Of a DNA stretch of 53,047 nucleotides, positions 23,708 through 31,183 are shown piece by piece. The stretch's first letter is position 1. Every line of letters starts with the position of its first letter. The notes under the pieces were generated by a model. That model was not told the origin of the DNA, ran no database searches, and worked only from the letters and a program-made list of their open reading frames with translations. Made by a program: the position numbers and the translations under genes. The DNA comes from Elusimicrobiota bacterium (GTDB taxonomy: Bacteria > Elusimicrobiota > Elusimicrobia > UBA1565 > UBA9628). The DNA lies in the NCBI GenBank assembly GCA_016212825.1, contig JACRDS010000075.1, positions 1 through 53,047 of the forward strand, in the 5' to 3' direction.

Positions 23708-26037
23708 CCAGAACTTTCGCCGTCCCGATCCTCTCCATCGTCCTGGCCGGCGTCCCGGCCCTGGCCGGCGAACCGGCTCCGGCCGCCGCCGAGACCGCCA
23801 AGCCGGCATCGCCCTGGCCCGGCCAGTGGCTTGCCGAGGTCTTCGGAGCGGAGGGGACCGACGCCTTGCGCTCGCGCGGCATCGTCATCCTGCAGGGCCG
23901 GCCCGGCGCCTACCGCCTGCAGAAGGTGGCCTGGAAGCCCCTGGAGTCCCTGGTGCGCAGCACGAAGAACGTCCAGCAGTTCTTCGAGTCGTTCCAGCGG
24001 CTCAAGGCCGGCCAGGGGCTGGCCCCCGCCGGCCCGCTGCCGTTCCTGGCCCTCGGCGACTTGCCGCCCGAAGGCCTCATGACCGCGCCCCTGCACGCCC
24101 TGCTCGAGGCCATGGCCGCCTACCACTCCGCCTGGACGGCCCTGCTGCCCCCGGCTGATGAGTCCCCCGCCGCGGCGGCCCGGCCCGCGCCGGCGGGGCC
24201 GGACCTCTTCGAGACCTCCTGGGGGAAGGCCTTCGCCGGCCGCACCCGGGCTGACGTCGTCTCCGACCCGGCCGCATCGGCCGATGACTTCTTCTTCTCC
24301 TCCCTGGCCGGGGTCCGCGCCGACCGGCAGGCCGCCGACCGCTTCGCGGCCCACATGAAGGGCCGCACCCAGACCGACGTCGCGGCGCGCCTGGCCGAAG
24401 ACGCCCGGGCGGGGACCCTCTCGCCGGGGCTGCGCGCGGACCTGACCCGCTACCTGGAGGACCAGCGCCGCCTCCACGCTTTGGCCCGCATCCGCCGGCA
24501 GGTCGCCGAGCTAGAGAAGAAGACCTCTTTGGCCAAGGACCTGCGCGCGCTGGAGACCGTGGCCGCGGTCCTGCGCGGACGCCCCGGCCTGCTGGCGGAG
24601 CTCGAGGGCGTGGTCCAGGCCGCGCCTCCGGCCGCCGCCGCGCCGGAGCTGGCCTCGGCGGGCCTGCACCTCGCCAAGCCCATCCGCCTGGGCCAGAACG
24701 AGCTCGGCGACTCCGTGGTCCTCAGCGGCGCCTACTGGGTGGACGGGCTCCCCGAGAAGCAGAGCGTCGAGATCGAGGAGACGACCTACCGGGAGACCCC
24801 GGCCGGCCTGCGCGACGTGGAGACCCGCACGGTCAAGCGCGGCAACGGCGGCCCCTACACCTTCGCGCGGCGCCTCGTGCTGAATGATTCGACGCCGTTC
24901 ACCTTCCATTCCGTCGTTTCCGCGCCCACGGGCAATCCCGTGGCGGACGCCGCCGCGGTGCCCGTGGCCAAGGATTTCGAGCTGGCCCTGCTCAAGCTGG
25001 CCGCGGCCGACGCCCAGGCTCTGGCCTGCGCCTTCCCGGAGGCCGCGGCGGCCTACGCCAAGCTCGAGGAGTCCCTCGCGGAGGCGGCCCGCGAGAAGCC
25101 CCAATACCGCGAACTCCTCGCCGCCGCGGTCAAGCGCCGGGAAGCGGCTGGCCGCGACGCGGCCGTCCTCTCCCGGCTCGAGACCGCGGCCCAGGCGTCC
25201 CGGGACGACGCCGCCCCCGAGGCCTGCCGCTACGACCTCAAGCGGACCGAAGCGGCCCTGTCTTTGGCCCGAGCCCTGCCTCCCGGCTGCGACCGGGTCC
25301 TCGCCGACCTGCGGCGCCAGCGCGCCTTCATCGCGCGGCGCCTGACGGACCAGCAGGCCTTCCACGCGGCCGTCCGGCAGGCGGCCGCGCACCGGCGCTC
25401 CTGCCGGTTCGGTCCGGCCGCCGAGGAGCTGGCGCGGGGCCTGGCCGTCCTGGAAGCCGACCCCGAGGCGCGCTGCGGCGCGTCGGTCGAGGCCGCCGAG
25501 CGGGCCAGTTCGGAGCTGCGCTCCGTCCGCGCCGACGAGCTCTGGGCCGCCGCCTTCGCGGCGGACCTCGCCGCGGCCCAGGCCGAGACGTCCGCGGGGC
25601 CGCGCCTGGCCAAGCTCTCGGCCATCATCGCCCGCATCGGCTCCATGGACGACCCGTCCTGCTTCTCCGCGCCGCTCGCCCAGGCCGAGAAGCTGGCCAA
25701 GGCCGCGGGCGAGGACCTGGTCATGCCCGACGCCATGGCCGGAGCCCTGGGCACGGACGAAGGGTCCTCCGCCGTGGTGTCGGACGTGGCGGCGCAGAGG
25801 CGCAAGCTCATGGCCCAGGCCGAGGTCCTGCAGACCAAGCAGGAGGCGGAGCAGGCGCCGACGAGCACGGCCCCCCAGGCGCCGGCCAAGAAGGCCGCGG
25901 CCCCGGAGAAGGCCGCCGCGAGCGAGGCCAAAGCTCCTCCGGCCGAGAAGAAGCCCGCGGCCGCGCCGAGCCGCAAGGCGGCCAAGCCCAAGCCCAAAAA
26001 AGCCAAGACTCCGGCCAAGACGGAGGCCTCCCGATGA
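23704..26037 (+). CDS. large exported Ala-rich helical protein, unknown
   Basis: This 777-residue protein has a signal peptide (about residues 1-21, ending PALAG) and then long Ala/Leu/Arg/Glu-rich helices. The C-terminal 70 residues are a low-complexity Ala/Lys/Pro tail (for example KAAAPEKAAASEAK). A less helical stretch near residues 330-420 (LGDSVVLSGAYWVDG) may be a beta domain. The Lys/Pro/Ala tail could bind peptidoglycan, lipid or DNA. I know no family. It overlaps both neighbours by 4 bases (ATGA), so HAMP protein, this protein and the PDZ protein are probably made together. Confidence 0.7.
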   Translation: MTRTFAVPILSIVLAGVPALAGEPAPAAAETAKPASPWPGQWLAEVFGAEGTDALRSRGIVILQGRPGAYRLQKVAWKPLESLVRSTKNVQQFFESFQRLKAGQGLAPAGPLPFLALGDLPPEGLMTAPLHALLEAMAAYHSAWTALLPPADESPAAAARPAPAGPDLFETSWGKAFAGRTRADVVSDPAASADDFFFSSLAGVRADRQAADRFAAHMKGRTQTDVAARLAEDARAGTLSPGLRADLTRYLEDQRRLHALARIRRQVAELEKKTSLAKDLRALETVAAVLRGRPGLLAELEGVVQAAPPAAAAPELASAGLHLAKPIRLGQNELGDSVVLSGAYWVDGLPEKQSVEIEETTYRETPAGLRDVETRTVKRGNGGPYTFARRLVLNDSTPFTFHSVVSAPTGNPVADAAAVPVAKDFELALLKLAAADAQALACAFPEAAAAYAKLEESLAEAAREKPQYRELLAAAVKRREAAGRDAAVLSRLETAAQASRDDAAPEACRYDLKRTEAALSLARALPPGCDRVLADLRRQRAFIARRLTDQQAFHAAVRQAAAHRRSCRFGPAAEELARGLAVLEADPEARCGASVEAAERASSELRSVRADELWAAAFAADLAAAQAETSAGPRLAKLSAIIARIGSMDDPSCFSAPLAQAEKLAKAAGEDLVMPDAMAGALGTDEGSSAVVSDVAAQRRKLMAQAEVLQTKQEAEQAPTSTAPQAPAKKAAAPEKAAASEAKAPPAEKKPAAAPSRKAAKPKPKKAKTPAKTEASR

Positions 26038-27428
26038 TCACCCGCTCCGGAAGCATCGTCCTGTTCTGCGCGGCCCTGCTCGCGGCGCCTTCCGCCTCCT
26101 GGTCCGCCTCGGCCGCGAAGCCCGCCCGCAAGCGGCCCGCCCGCGCCGCGCGGCCCGCGGTGAAGGCCACACAAGAGATGGCGGCGGCTCCGGCTGCCCC
26201 CGTCCCGTCCGAGAATGGAGAACGCCAGCCCTCCAGGGACGGCGGCCCCATGGCCGCCGGCTCCCTGGCGGACTTCGGCGCGGTCCTGCGCGACGGCGAG
26301 GGCTCGGCCGAGGCTATAGCCGTCCTGCCCGACTCCGAGGCCGCCCAGCTCGGCCTCGCCCCCGAGGACCGCCTCGTCTCCCTCAACGGCGCGCCCGTCC
26401 GCTCCCGCTCCGACGCCCGGGCCGCCTGGCGGCGCTGGGACGGCGGCCTGCGGCTGTGGGGCGTGGTCCGGCGCGGGCTGCGCGTGCTGGAGTTGCGCTC
26501 CCGGTTCCCCGACGAAGAGCCGGCCTTCGCGCGCGGCCCGAAGGACCTCTCCCCCCGCGAGAGCCTGCTCCGGGACGGCCTGCTGGAGCGCAGCGCCGTC
26601 TCGGCGCAGGCCGTGCTGGCCAAGGCGCCGTCCCTGCCGATCTCGGTCCCGGCCCGCCAGGTCCTCTGGGTCCGCTTCCCCAAGGGACTGCCGGACACCG
26701 TGGCCACGGGCGACGTCCTCCAGGCCGAGGTCACCATGGCCGTGGCCAGCGACGCGAGCCTGGACTACCTGTGCCTGCCGCCGCGCAGCACGGTGTGGGG
26801 CAAGGTCCTGCAGACCAGCTCCACCGAGGGGGTGCGGGCGCTGCGCATCCATTTCTTCAAGGCCGCCCTGGCTGGAGGCCACGCGGTCCCCCTCTCGGCG
26901 CGCGTCCTGGACGCGGCCGGGGACCAGCCCATGGTCAAGGTCAGCCCGGGCGGGACGCTGGTCCTGGGCGAAGCCGTCTCTCTGGACGAGAGGAAGAAGC
27001 GCCGCGGCTCGCTCATCCTGCGGCCGGACGTACGCCTGCGCCTGGAACTCGCCGAGCCGGTGACCGTCATGGAGCCCCCCCGGTTCTATCCGGCCGGGGC
27101 CGGCCTGTGGATCCGCACCGCCGAGTCGGAGACGGGCCGCGCCTTCGAGGTGACCCACGTCATCCCCGGACGCAGCGCGGAGAAGGCCGGGGTCCGCGTG
27201 GGCGACCTGCTCAGGGAGATCGCCGGGCGCTCCACGTCGGACATGGACTTCGGCGACGCCCTGGCCGCGCTCTACGGAAAGCCGGGCAGCCTCTTCAAGG
27301 TGGCGGTGCGCAAGCCCGGCGCGGAGAAGCCGCTGACCCTGGAGCTCAAGCGCGGCGTCCAGTTCAAGGACGGGGTCGAGACGCCGGTGCCGCTGCCGTT
27401 CGAGAAGCGGGAGAAGGCCAAGGCCTAG
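26034..27428 (+). CDS. exported protein with two PDZ-like domains
   Basis: This is a 464-residue protein. A signal peptide (about 1-27) is followed by a basic Ala/Arg/Pro linker that contains an inverted copy of the 41-bp repeat (residues 57-70). A first PDZ-like domain lies near 80-150 (VLPDSEAAQLGLAPEDRLVSLNG). A middle beta-rich region spans about 200-340 (DVLQAEVTMAVAS). A second, clearer PDZ lies near 355-440 (HVIPGRSAEKAGVRVGDLLREI). There is no protease triad, so it is a binding or scaffolding protein of the envelope. Its TAG overlaps the convergent TPR gene's stop by 4 bases. The ATG overlaps the upstream stop. Confidence 0.8.
   Translation: MITRSGSIVLFCAALLAAPSASWSASAAKPARKRPARAARPAVKATQEMAAAPAAPVPSENGERQPSRDGGPMAAGSLADFGAVLRDGEGSAEAIAVLPDSEAAQLGLAPEDRLVSLNGAPVRSRSDARAAWRRWDGGLRLWGVVRRGLRVLELRSRFPDEEPAFARGPKDLSPRESLLRDGLLERSAVSAQAVLAKAPSLPISVPARQVLWVRFPKGLPDTVATGDVLQAEVTMAVASDASLDYLCLPPRSTVWGKVLQTSSTEGVRALRIHFFKAALAGGHAVPLSARVLDAAGDQPMVKVSPGGTLVLGEAVSLDERKKRRGSLILRPDVRLRLELAEPVTVMEPPRFYPAGAGLWIRTAESETGRAFEVTHVIPGRSAEKAGVRVGDLLREIAGRSTSDMDFGDALAALYGKPGSLFKVAVRKPGAEKPLTLELKRGVQFKDGVETPVPLPFEKREKAKA
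26202..26242 (-). repeat. 41-bp intragenic repeat, copy D (inverted)
   Basis: Read on the minus strand, this segment matches the three plus-strand copies at 35 of 41 positions against copy C (ccgtccctggagggctggcg...). On the coding strand it is read as V-P-S-E-N-G-E-R-Q-P-S-R-D-G inside the linker of the PDZ protein. It is the only copy in reverse orientation. Confidence 0.7.
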
Positions 27429-28141
27429 CCGCCGAGCTTCTCCAGCAGCTCCCGGGCCGCCTTGACGTTGTCGTCGTACTCCCCGGGATCGGCGGGAATC
27501 TTGATGTCGAAGATGTGCTTCAAGGCGGCCTCGGCCTTGGCCTTCTCGCCCACGGCCAGGTAAGCCTCGGCCAGGGCCGTGAAGTGGGGCGAGTAGTCGG
27601 GCTCCAGTTCGGCCGCCTTCTCCAGCTCGCGCACCCCCTCCTTCCTGCTGCCCCCGGCGATGGCCGGGAGCTCCATGAGCATTTCGCCCAGGACGTGGTG
27701 CGCGGCGCCGCTCTTGGGGTCGAGCTCGAGCACGGCGCGCATCTCGCGCCGCAGGGGCTTGACCAGGAAGAGCGACCGGAGCACCCCGCGGACCTGCCCG
27801 CGCCGGCCCATGGAGATGCCGTACCAGTAGTGGGCCTGAGGGTCGCTGGGCGCCAGCTCCACGGCCTTCTTGAGCAGCCCCTCGGCGCGGGTGTACTCGG
27901 CGAGCTTGTCCGCCTTCGCCGGCCGACGCTCGCCCAGGCGCAGGAGGCCGCGTCCCAGCCGCCAGAGGACCGCGGCATCGCCCTGATCCATCCCTCCCAA
28001 GAGGCTGATGGAATCCTCGAGGTTCCGGCCCTGATGGCGGTGGAAATAGAGGCGGTCGGGTTCCGAGAAGGCGCCGGTGGAGACGGCAGGGGCTTGGGCG
28101 CGGCCGAGAGAAGCGGCGAGGATGAGGCATGCCAAGTTCAC
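27425..28141 (-). CDS. exported TPR protein
   Basis: This is a roughly 238-residue protein with a signal peptide (LACLILAASLGRAQA) followed by TPR-type helices: LKKAVELAPSDPQAHYWYGIS near 95-115, AVLELDPKSGAAHHVLGEML near 135-155, and ELEKAAELEPDYSPHFTALAEAYLAVGEKAKA near 175-205. It probably acts as a periplasmic interaction scaffold. The frame also has an ATG four codons upstream (28153). I prefer the GTG at 28141 because TGG-TATGAT ends exactly 7 bases before it, as at other genes here, and because the ATG lies within that hexamer. The stop codon overlaps that of the convergent PDZ gene. Confidence 0.75.
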   Translation of the reverse strand: MNLACLILAASLGRAQAPAVSTGAFSEPDRLYFHRHQGRNLEDSISLLGGMDQGDAAVLWRLGRGLLRLGERRPAKADKLAEYTRAEGLLKKAVELAPSDPQAHYWYGISMGRRGQVRGVLRSLFLVKPLRREMRAVLELDPKSGAAHHVLGEMLMELPAIAGGSRKEGVRELEKAAELEPDYSPHFTALAEAYLAVGEKAKAEAALKHIFDIKIPADPGEYDDNVKAARELLEKLGG

Positions 28142-28148
28142 GGCGAGT

Positions 28149-28154
28149 ATCATA
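28149..28154 (-). promoter_or_regulatory. extended -10-like box of the TPR gene
   Basis: On the minus strand TGG-TATGAT (hexamer at 28154-28149) ends 7 bases before the GTG at 28141. The spacing matches the leaderless pattern and helps select the start. Confidence 0.5.
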
Positions 28155-28200
28155 CCAAAGACGGTTTCCCAAGAAACGACAGCGGTTGGCCGAGGAATGG

Positions 28201-28252
28201 CCCAGATGCGCTGCGCGCATCTGGGCGGGTCCCGGCGCTTCGCGCCGGGACC
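28201..28252. repeat. two tandem perfect hairpins
   Basis: CCCAGATGCGC-TGC-GCGCATCTGGG (28201-28225) and GGTCCCGGCGC-TTC-GCGCCGGGACC (28228-28252) are two perfect 11-bp stems with 3-base loops, 2 bases apart. They lie between the divergent TPR and yceH starts. The second overlaps the place where a -35 element for yceH would be. There is no T-tract on either strand, so a simple terminator is unlikely; a REP-like element or a regulatory structure is possible. Confidence 0.75.
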
Positions 28253-28262
28253 TCAAAAGCGC

Positions 28263-28268
28263 TACAAT
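28263..28268 (+). promoter_or_regulatory. -10-like box of yceH
   Basis: TACAAT ends 7 bases before the ATG at 28276, 10 bases after the second hairpin. No Shine-Dalgarno site is present, which is consistent with a leaderless message. Confidence 0.5.
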
Positions 28269-28275
28269 CCAAGTC

Positions 28276-28914
28276 ATGATCGAGCAACTCACCCCCCTGG
28301 AAGCGCGTATCCTCGGCTCGCTGGTGGAGAAGTCCCTGACCACGCCCGAGCTCTATCCCCTGACCCTCAACTCTTTGGTCAACGCCTGCAACCAGAAGAC
28401 CAGCCGCGACCCGGTCATGACCCTTGGCCACAACGATGTCGAGAATGCCCTCAACGGCCTCGTCGAACGCAAGCTCGCGGCCCGCATCCACGAGCCCGGC
28501 GCCCGCGCCGCCAAGTACACTCACCGCATCGACATCCTGCTCGGCTCCGAGGACCCGAAGGCCATCGGAGCCGTCTGCATCCTCCTGCTGCGCGGCGCCC
28601 AGACCCCGGGCGAACTCAAAGGCCGCACGGAACGCCTCTGCCGGTTCGAGAGCACCGCGGAGGTCGAAGCCCTCATGGCCGAGCTCTCCAGCCGCGTGGA
28701 CGGGCCCATCGTCAGACGCCTGCCCCGCCAGCCGGGGCAGATGGAGGCCCGCTACCAGCAGCTCTTCACGGCGGGCATGGACCCGCCGTCCCCGGAGGGC
28801 GGGAGTTCTCCTCTCCCGGAGGGGACGCCGGCTGCGGAGCCGGACCGGGTGGCGCGCCTCGAAGCGCGCGTCGCGGCCCTGGAAGCCGCATTTGCCGCCT
28901 TCCGCCCAAAGTAA
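28276..28914 (+). CDS. yceH: YceH/DUF480 family protein
   Basis: This 212-residue member of the YceH (DUF480) family is built from two winged-helix domains. The conserved stretch LTPLEARILGSLVEKSLTTP opens the protein, followed by YPLTLNSLVNACNQKTSRDP and, near residue 100, the second winged helix (LLLRGAQTPGELKGRTERL). The C-terminus is a coiled coil (VARLEARVAALEAAF). Between the second domain and the coil is the repeat-encoded peptide PSPEGGSSPLPEG. The family's role is not established; the fold suggests DNA or protein binding. The start at 28276 is supported by the family N-terminus and the -10-like box. Confidence 0.92.
   Translation: MIEQLTPLEARILGSLVEKSLTTPELYPLTLNSLVNACNQKTSRDPVMTLGHNDVENALNGLVERKLAARIHEPGARAAKYTHRIDILLGSEDPKAIGAVCILLLRGAQTPGELKGRTERLCRFESTAEVEALMAELSSRVDGPIVRRLPRQPGQMEARYQQLFTAGMDPPSPEGGSSPLPEGTPAAEPDRVARLEARVAALEAAFAAFRPK
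28786..28826 (+). repeat. 41-bp intragenic repeat, copy A
   Basis: This is an imperfect palindrome with outer arms CGTCCCC and GGGGACG (the last G is just outside the 41-bp unit) and a ttctcc centre. It is read in the yceH frame as P-S-P-E-G-G-S-S-P-L-P-E-G. It lies in the linker before the C-terminal coiled coil, where an insertion would do little harm. Confidence 0.8.
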
Positions 28915-28920
28915 TAAGAT
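28915..28920 (+). promoter_or_regulatory. -10-like box of the CBM48 gene
   Basis: TAAGAT ends 7 bases before the GTG at 28928 and begins right after the yceH stop codon (TAA at 28912-28914). It gives the downstream gene a promoter of its own and supports the GTG start. Confidence 0.45.
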
Positions 28921-28927
28921 TGATGCC

Positions 28928-29392
28928 GTGCACGACCGCTTCGGCCGCCGCAAGTGGGCGTTCTGGCTCTTCGTCGCCATGCTGGCCGCGGTCGCCATCA
29001 TCCCTTCCGCCGTGCTCCTCGACGCGCTCCGGTCGTATGTCGGCTTCCTGAGCGGGGACGCGCCCTCCACCATCCGGCCCATGCAGGTCAGATTCCTCGA
29101 CCGCCGCGGCGACCTGCGCAGCCCTCCGGAGAAGGACATCCAGTTCGTCGAGTTCCGCCTGCGCGCGCCCAAGGCCAAGGCCGTGGACCTCCTCGGGGAC
29201 TTCAACGGCTGGAAGGCCGGGACCCTCCCGCTCTCCCGCTCCGGGGCCGGGACCTGGGAGCTCATGCTCCCCCTGCCTCCCGGGGACTACCGCTATCTCT
29301 TCCTCGTCGACGGGCAGCCGCAGGCCGACCCCGGAGCCCGGCCCGCCGCCGCGCCGGACGGCAGGACGGCGTCGCTGCGGAGCGTGCCGTGA
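28928..29392 (+). CDS. membrane-anchored CBM48/AMPK-type glycogen-binding-like protein
   Basis: This 154-residue protein has an N-terminal membrane helix (about residues 11-35), a short linker, and a C-terminal early-set domain like CBM48 or the AMPK beta glycogen-binding domain. The domain features are VEFRLRAPKAKAVDLLGDFNGW (near 72-93), W-E-L-M-L-P-L-P-P-G-D-Y-R-Y-L-F near 110-125, then a VDG turn. CBM48 domains bind alpha-glucans or act as modules of branching enzymes; here no catalytic domain follows. The GTG start is supported by the -10-like box. Its TGA overlaps the next GTG as GTGA, so the next exported protein is likely its partner. Confidence 0.8.
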   Translation: MHDRFGRRKWAFWLFVAMLAAVAIIPSAVLLDALRSYVGFLSGDAPSTIRPMQVRFLDRRGDLRSPPEKDIQFVEFRLRAPKAKAVDLLGDFNGWKAGTLPLSRSGAGTWELMLPLPPGDYRYLFLVDGQPQADPGARPAAAPDGRTASLRSVP

Positions 29393-31173
29393 GGGCGCTG
29401 CTCCTGGCGGCGCTCCTGCTGGTCCCGGCCAGGCTCGCGGCCTGGGGAGAGAAACCCCCCCTGGCCTTCCTGGCCGTGCCGGCCGAGGACTTCTCCGACT
29501 GGAAGGCCCTGGCCGACGCCGTGAACTCCACTCCGGAGCTCAAGCTCACCCTGGCCCTGACCCCGGACATGGTCACGGAGGCCGTGCGCGACAGCCTCTC
29601 CATGCCTCTGAGGACCGGCCGCCTGGAGCTGGCCATGCGCATCCCCGGAGACCCCATCCTGCCCCTGGTGGCGGCGGGCCCCTCCTCCGGAGGGCTCCCC
29701 GACATCCTGGCCAGCATCGCGCTGGCCCGGGAGAAGTTCCGCTCCGTCCTGAGCACGGCTCCGGCCGGGTTCGTCCCGGGCGGAGGCTCCTCCGTCGCGG
29801 CCCTGCCGTCCGCCCTCCCCGCCCTCGGAATCTCCTGGGTGGCGGTGGGCAAGGGCCCACCGTCCCTGGAGGGCGGACGTGCTCCTCTCCCGGAAGGGGC
29901 GGTGGGCCAAGGGCCGCGGTCCCTGGCCGGAGGGCCCTGGCTGCCCTTCACGCCCCTGCGCTGCGAAGGCCGGCCGCCCACCTGGCAGGAGTTCGAGGCG
30001 GCGGCCAAGCCGGACCCCTCCCTGCCGGCCGGGCCCGCCAGCATCGTGCTCGATGAAGCCTCTGGCCTGGTGCCGCGCGGCTCGCTGACGGCCCTGGTCA
30101 AGGTTCTGGCCGACAGGAGCTCCGTCTGGACCTGGCAGACCGCGTCGGAGTACCAGGCGTCGGCTCTGCCCGCCGCTTCCGGCCCGGGAGACTGGCCCGG
30201 CTGGGCCCCGGCCGCGCTCGGCGACCCCGCCGTCCAGTCCGCCGGCAAGGCCTACGGCGAGGCGGCCGGGACCCTGCGGCGCTATCAGAACTCGGGCCTC
30301 GCGGACCTCAAGGCGCTGGAACATGCCGCAGAAGCCCTCGCCGCGGCGCAGGCCGGCCGCTACTACCGGGCCTTGTCCGGAGCGGCGGCCGGCGACGCCG
30401 AGGCCGCGCGCCAGGAGCTGCGCCGGCATCTGCGGGAGGTGTACCGCCGCCTCAAGCAGACGGTGCCGGCGTCCTCCACGGCCGAGGTCTCGGCGCCGGA
30501 CGAGGTGCCCACCGGCGTCCAGGCGGAGCAGGGCCCCGGCTGGCTCGTCCTGCGCAACCCCGCCGGCAGCGTCAGCCGAGGCCCGGACAAGGGCGCCCCG
30601 GCCGAACCCTGGCGCCTCCTCGACCTGCGTCTCGACTGGGACGCGGCCTCCGTCGGCTTCTCCTTCCGCATGGCCGCCCTGGACGTCTCGAGCGCCACCC
30701 CGTCCGCCCCGGCCGGCCGCCTGGTCCTCGACGCCTACGTGGACATCAACGGCGTCCCCGGAGCGGGGAGCCCGCGGCTCCTCGAAGGCCGGGGGGCCTT
30801 CGCCGCCAACCGCGATTCCTGGGAGTACGCGCTGAGCCTCGGTCCCTCCGGCGGGGTCCTCCTGCGGGCCATGCCGGACTCCGGCCCGGCCGTCCTGGCG
30901 CGGGTCCCGGTGAGGGTGGATGAGTCCCACCGGGTCATCCGCGCCGAGGTCCCCCGGTCCCTGCTGCGCGGCAACCCCCTGCGCTGGGGCTACATCGCGG
31001 CCGCGTTCGCGGCGCGCCAGGGCGCGCCGTCCCCGGAGGGCAGGCGTTCTCCTCTCCCGGAGGGGACCGGGCCAGACGAGGTCATCCCGGGGGGGCCGCT
31101 GGGCCTGCTCGCGCCGGTGGAGCAGCAGACGCACTCCTCCGGAGGGCGCCTGGCCGCAGTGCGCCTGCCTTAG
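29389..31173 (+). CDS. exported protein of unknown function, carrying two copies of the 41-bp repeat
   Basis: This 594-residue protein has a signal peptide (about residues 1-18, ending ARLAAWG). The N-terminal half resembles, weakly, polysaccharide-deacetylase-like barrels (LALTPDMVTEAV, MRIPGDPILPL, GFVPGGGS), without a clear metal triad. The middle is helical, and the C-terminal 230 residues look like a beta-sandwich of carbohydrate-binding type (RLDWDAASVGFSFRMAALD, VLDAYVDINGVPGAGSPRLLEG). This suggests a glycan-directed envelope protein, in line with the CBM48-like gene it overlaps by 4 bases. Two 41-bp repeats are in frame (residues 158-170 and 547-559). The family is not recognised with confidence. 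Confidence 0.65.
   Translation: MRALLLAALLLVPARLAAWGEKPPLAFLAVPAEDFSDWKALADAVNSTPELKLTLALTPDMVTEAVRDSLSMPLRTGRLELAMRIPGDPILPLVAAGPSSGGLPDILASIALAREKFRSVLSTAPAGFVPGGGSSVAALPSALPALGISWVAVGKGPPSLEGGRAPLPEGAVGQGPRSLAGGPWLPFTPLRCEGRPPTWQEFEAAAKPDPSLPAGPASIVLDEASGLVPRGSLTALVKVLADRSSVWTWQTASEYQASALPAASGPGDWPGWAPAALGDPAVQSAGKAYGEAAGTLRRYQNSGLADLKALEHAAEALAAAQAGRYYRALSGAAAGDAEAARQELRRHLREVYRRLKQTVPASSTAEVSAPDEVPTGVQAEQGPGWLVLRNPAGSVSRGPDKGAPAEPWRLLDLRLDWDAASVGFSFRMAALDVSSATPSAPAGRLVLDAYVDINGVPGAGSPRLLEGRGAFAANRDSWEYALSLGPSGGVLLRAMPDSGPAVLARVPVRVDESHRVIRAEVPRSLLRGNPLRWGYIAAAFAARQGAPSPEGRRSPLPEGTGPDEVIPGGPLGLLAPVEQQTHSSGGRLAAVRLP
29860..29900 (+). repeat. 41-bp intragenic repeat, copy B
   Basis: It is read in frame as P-S-L-E-G-G-R-A-P-L-P-E-G. 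The DNA around it is also partly duplicated: about 37 bases from 29841 resemble 29899-29937, giving the paired peptides AVGKGPPSLEGG and AVGQGPRSLAGG. Confidence 0.75.
31027..31067 (+). repeat. 41-bp intragenic repeat, copy C
   Basis: It is nearly identical to copy A and is read in the same frame as P-S-P-E-G-R-R-S-P-L-P-E-G near the C-terminus of the exported protein. It is the second copy within the same gene. Confidence 0.8.
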
Positions 31174-31183
31174 CGCGCTAAGG
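31168..31183. terminator. 16-bp palindrome joining two convergent stop codons
   Basis: CCTTAGCGCGCTAAGG is a perfect palindrome that includes the TAG of the plus-strand gene and the TAG of the minus-strand LysM gene. It could act as a compact bidirectional 3' end, but no T-tract follows on either side, so a terminator role is only a suggestion. Confidence 0.35.

Noticed and set aside
28201-28252. CRISPR-like array
   Set aside because: The two hairpins have different sequences and there are no repeated spacers; I see no CRISPR array in the window.
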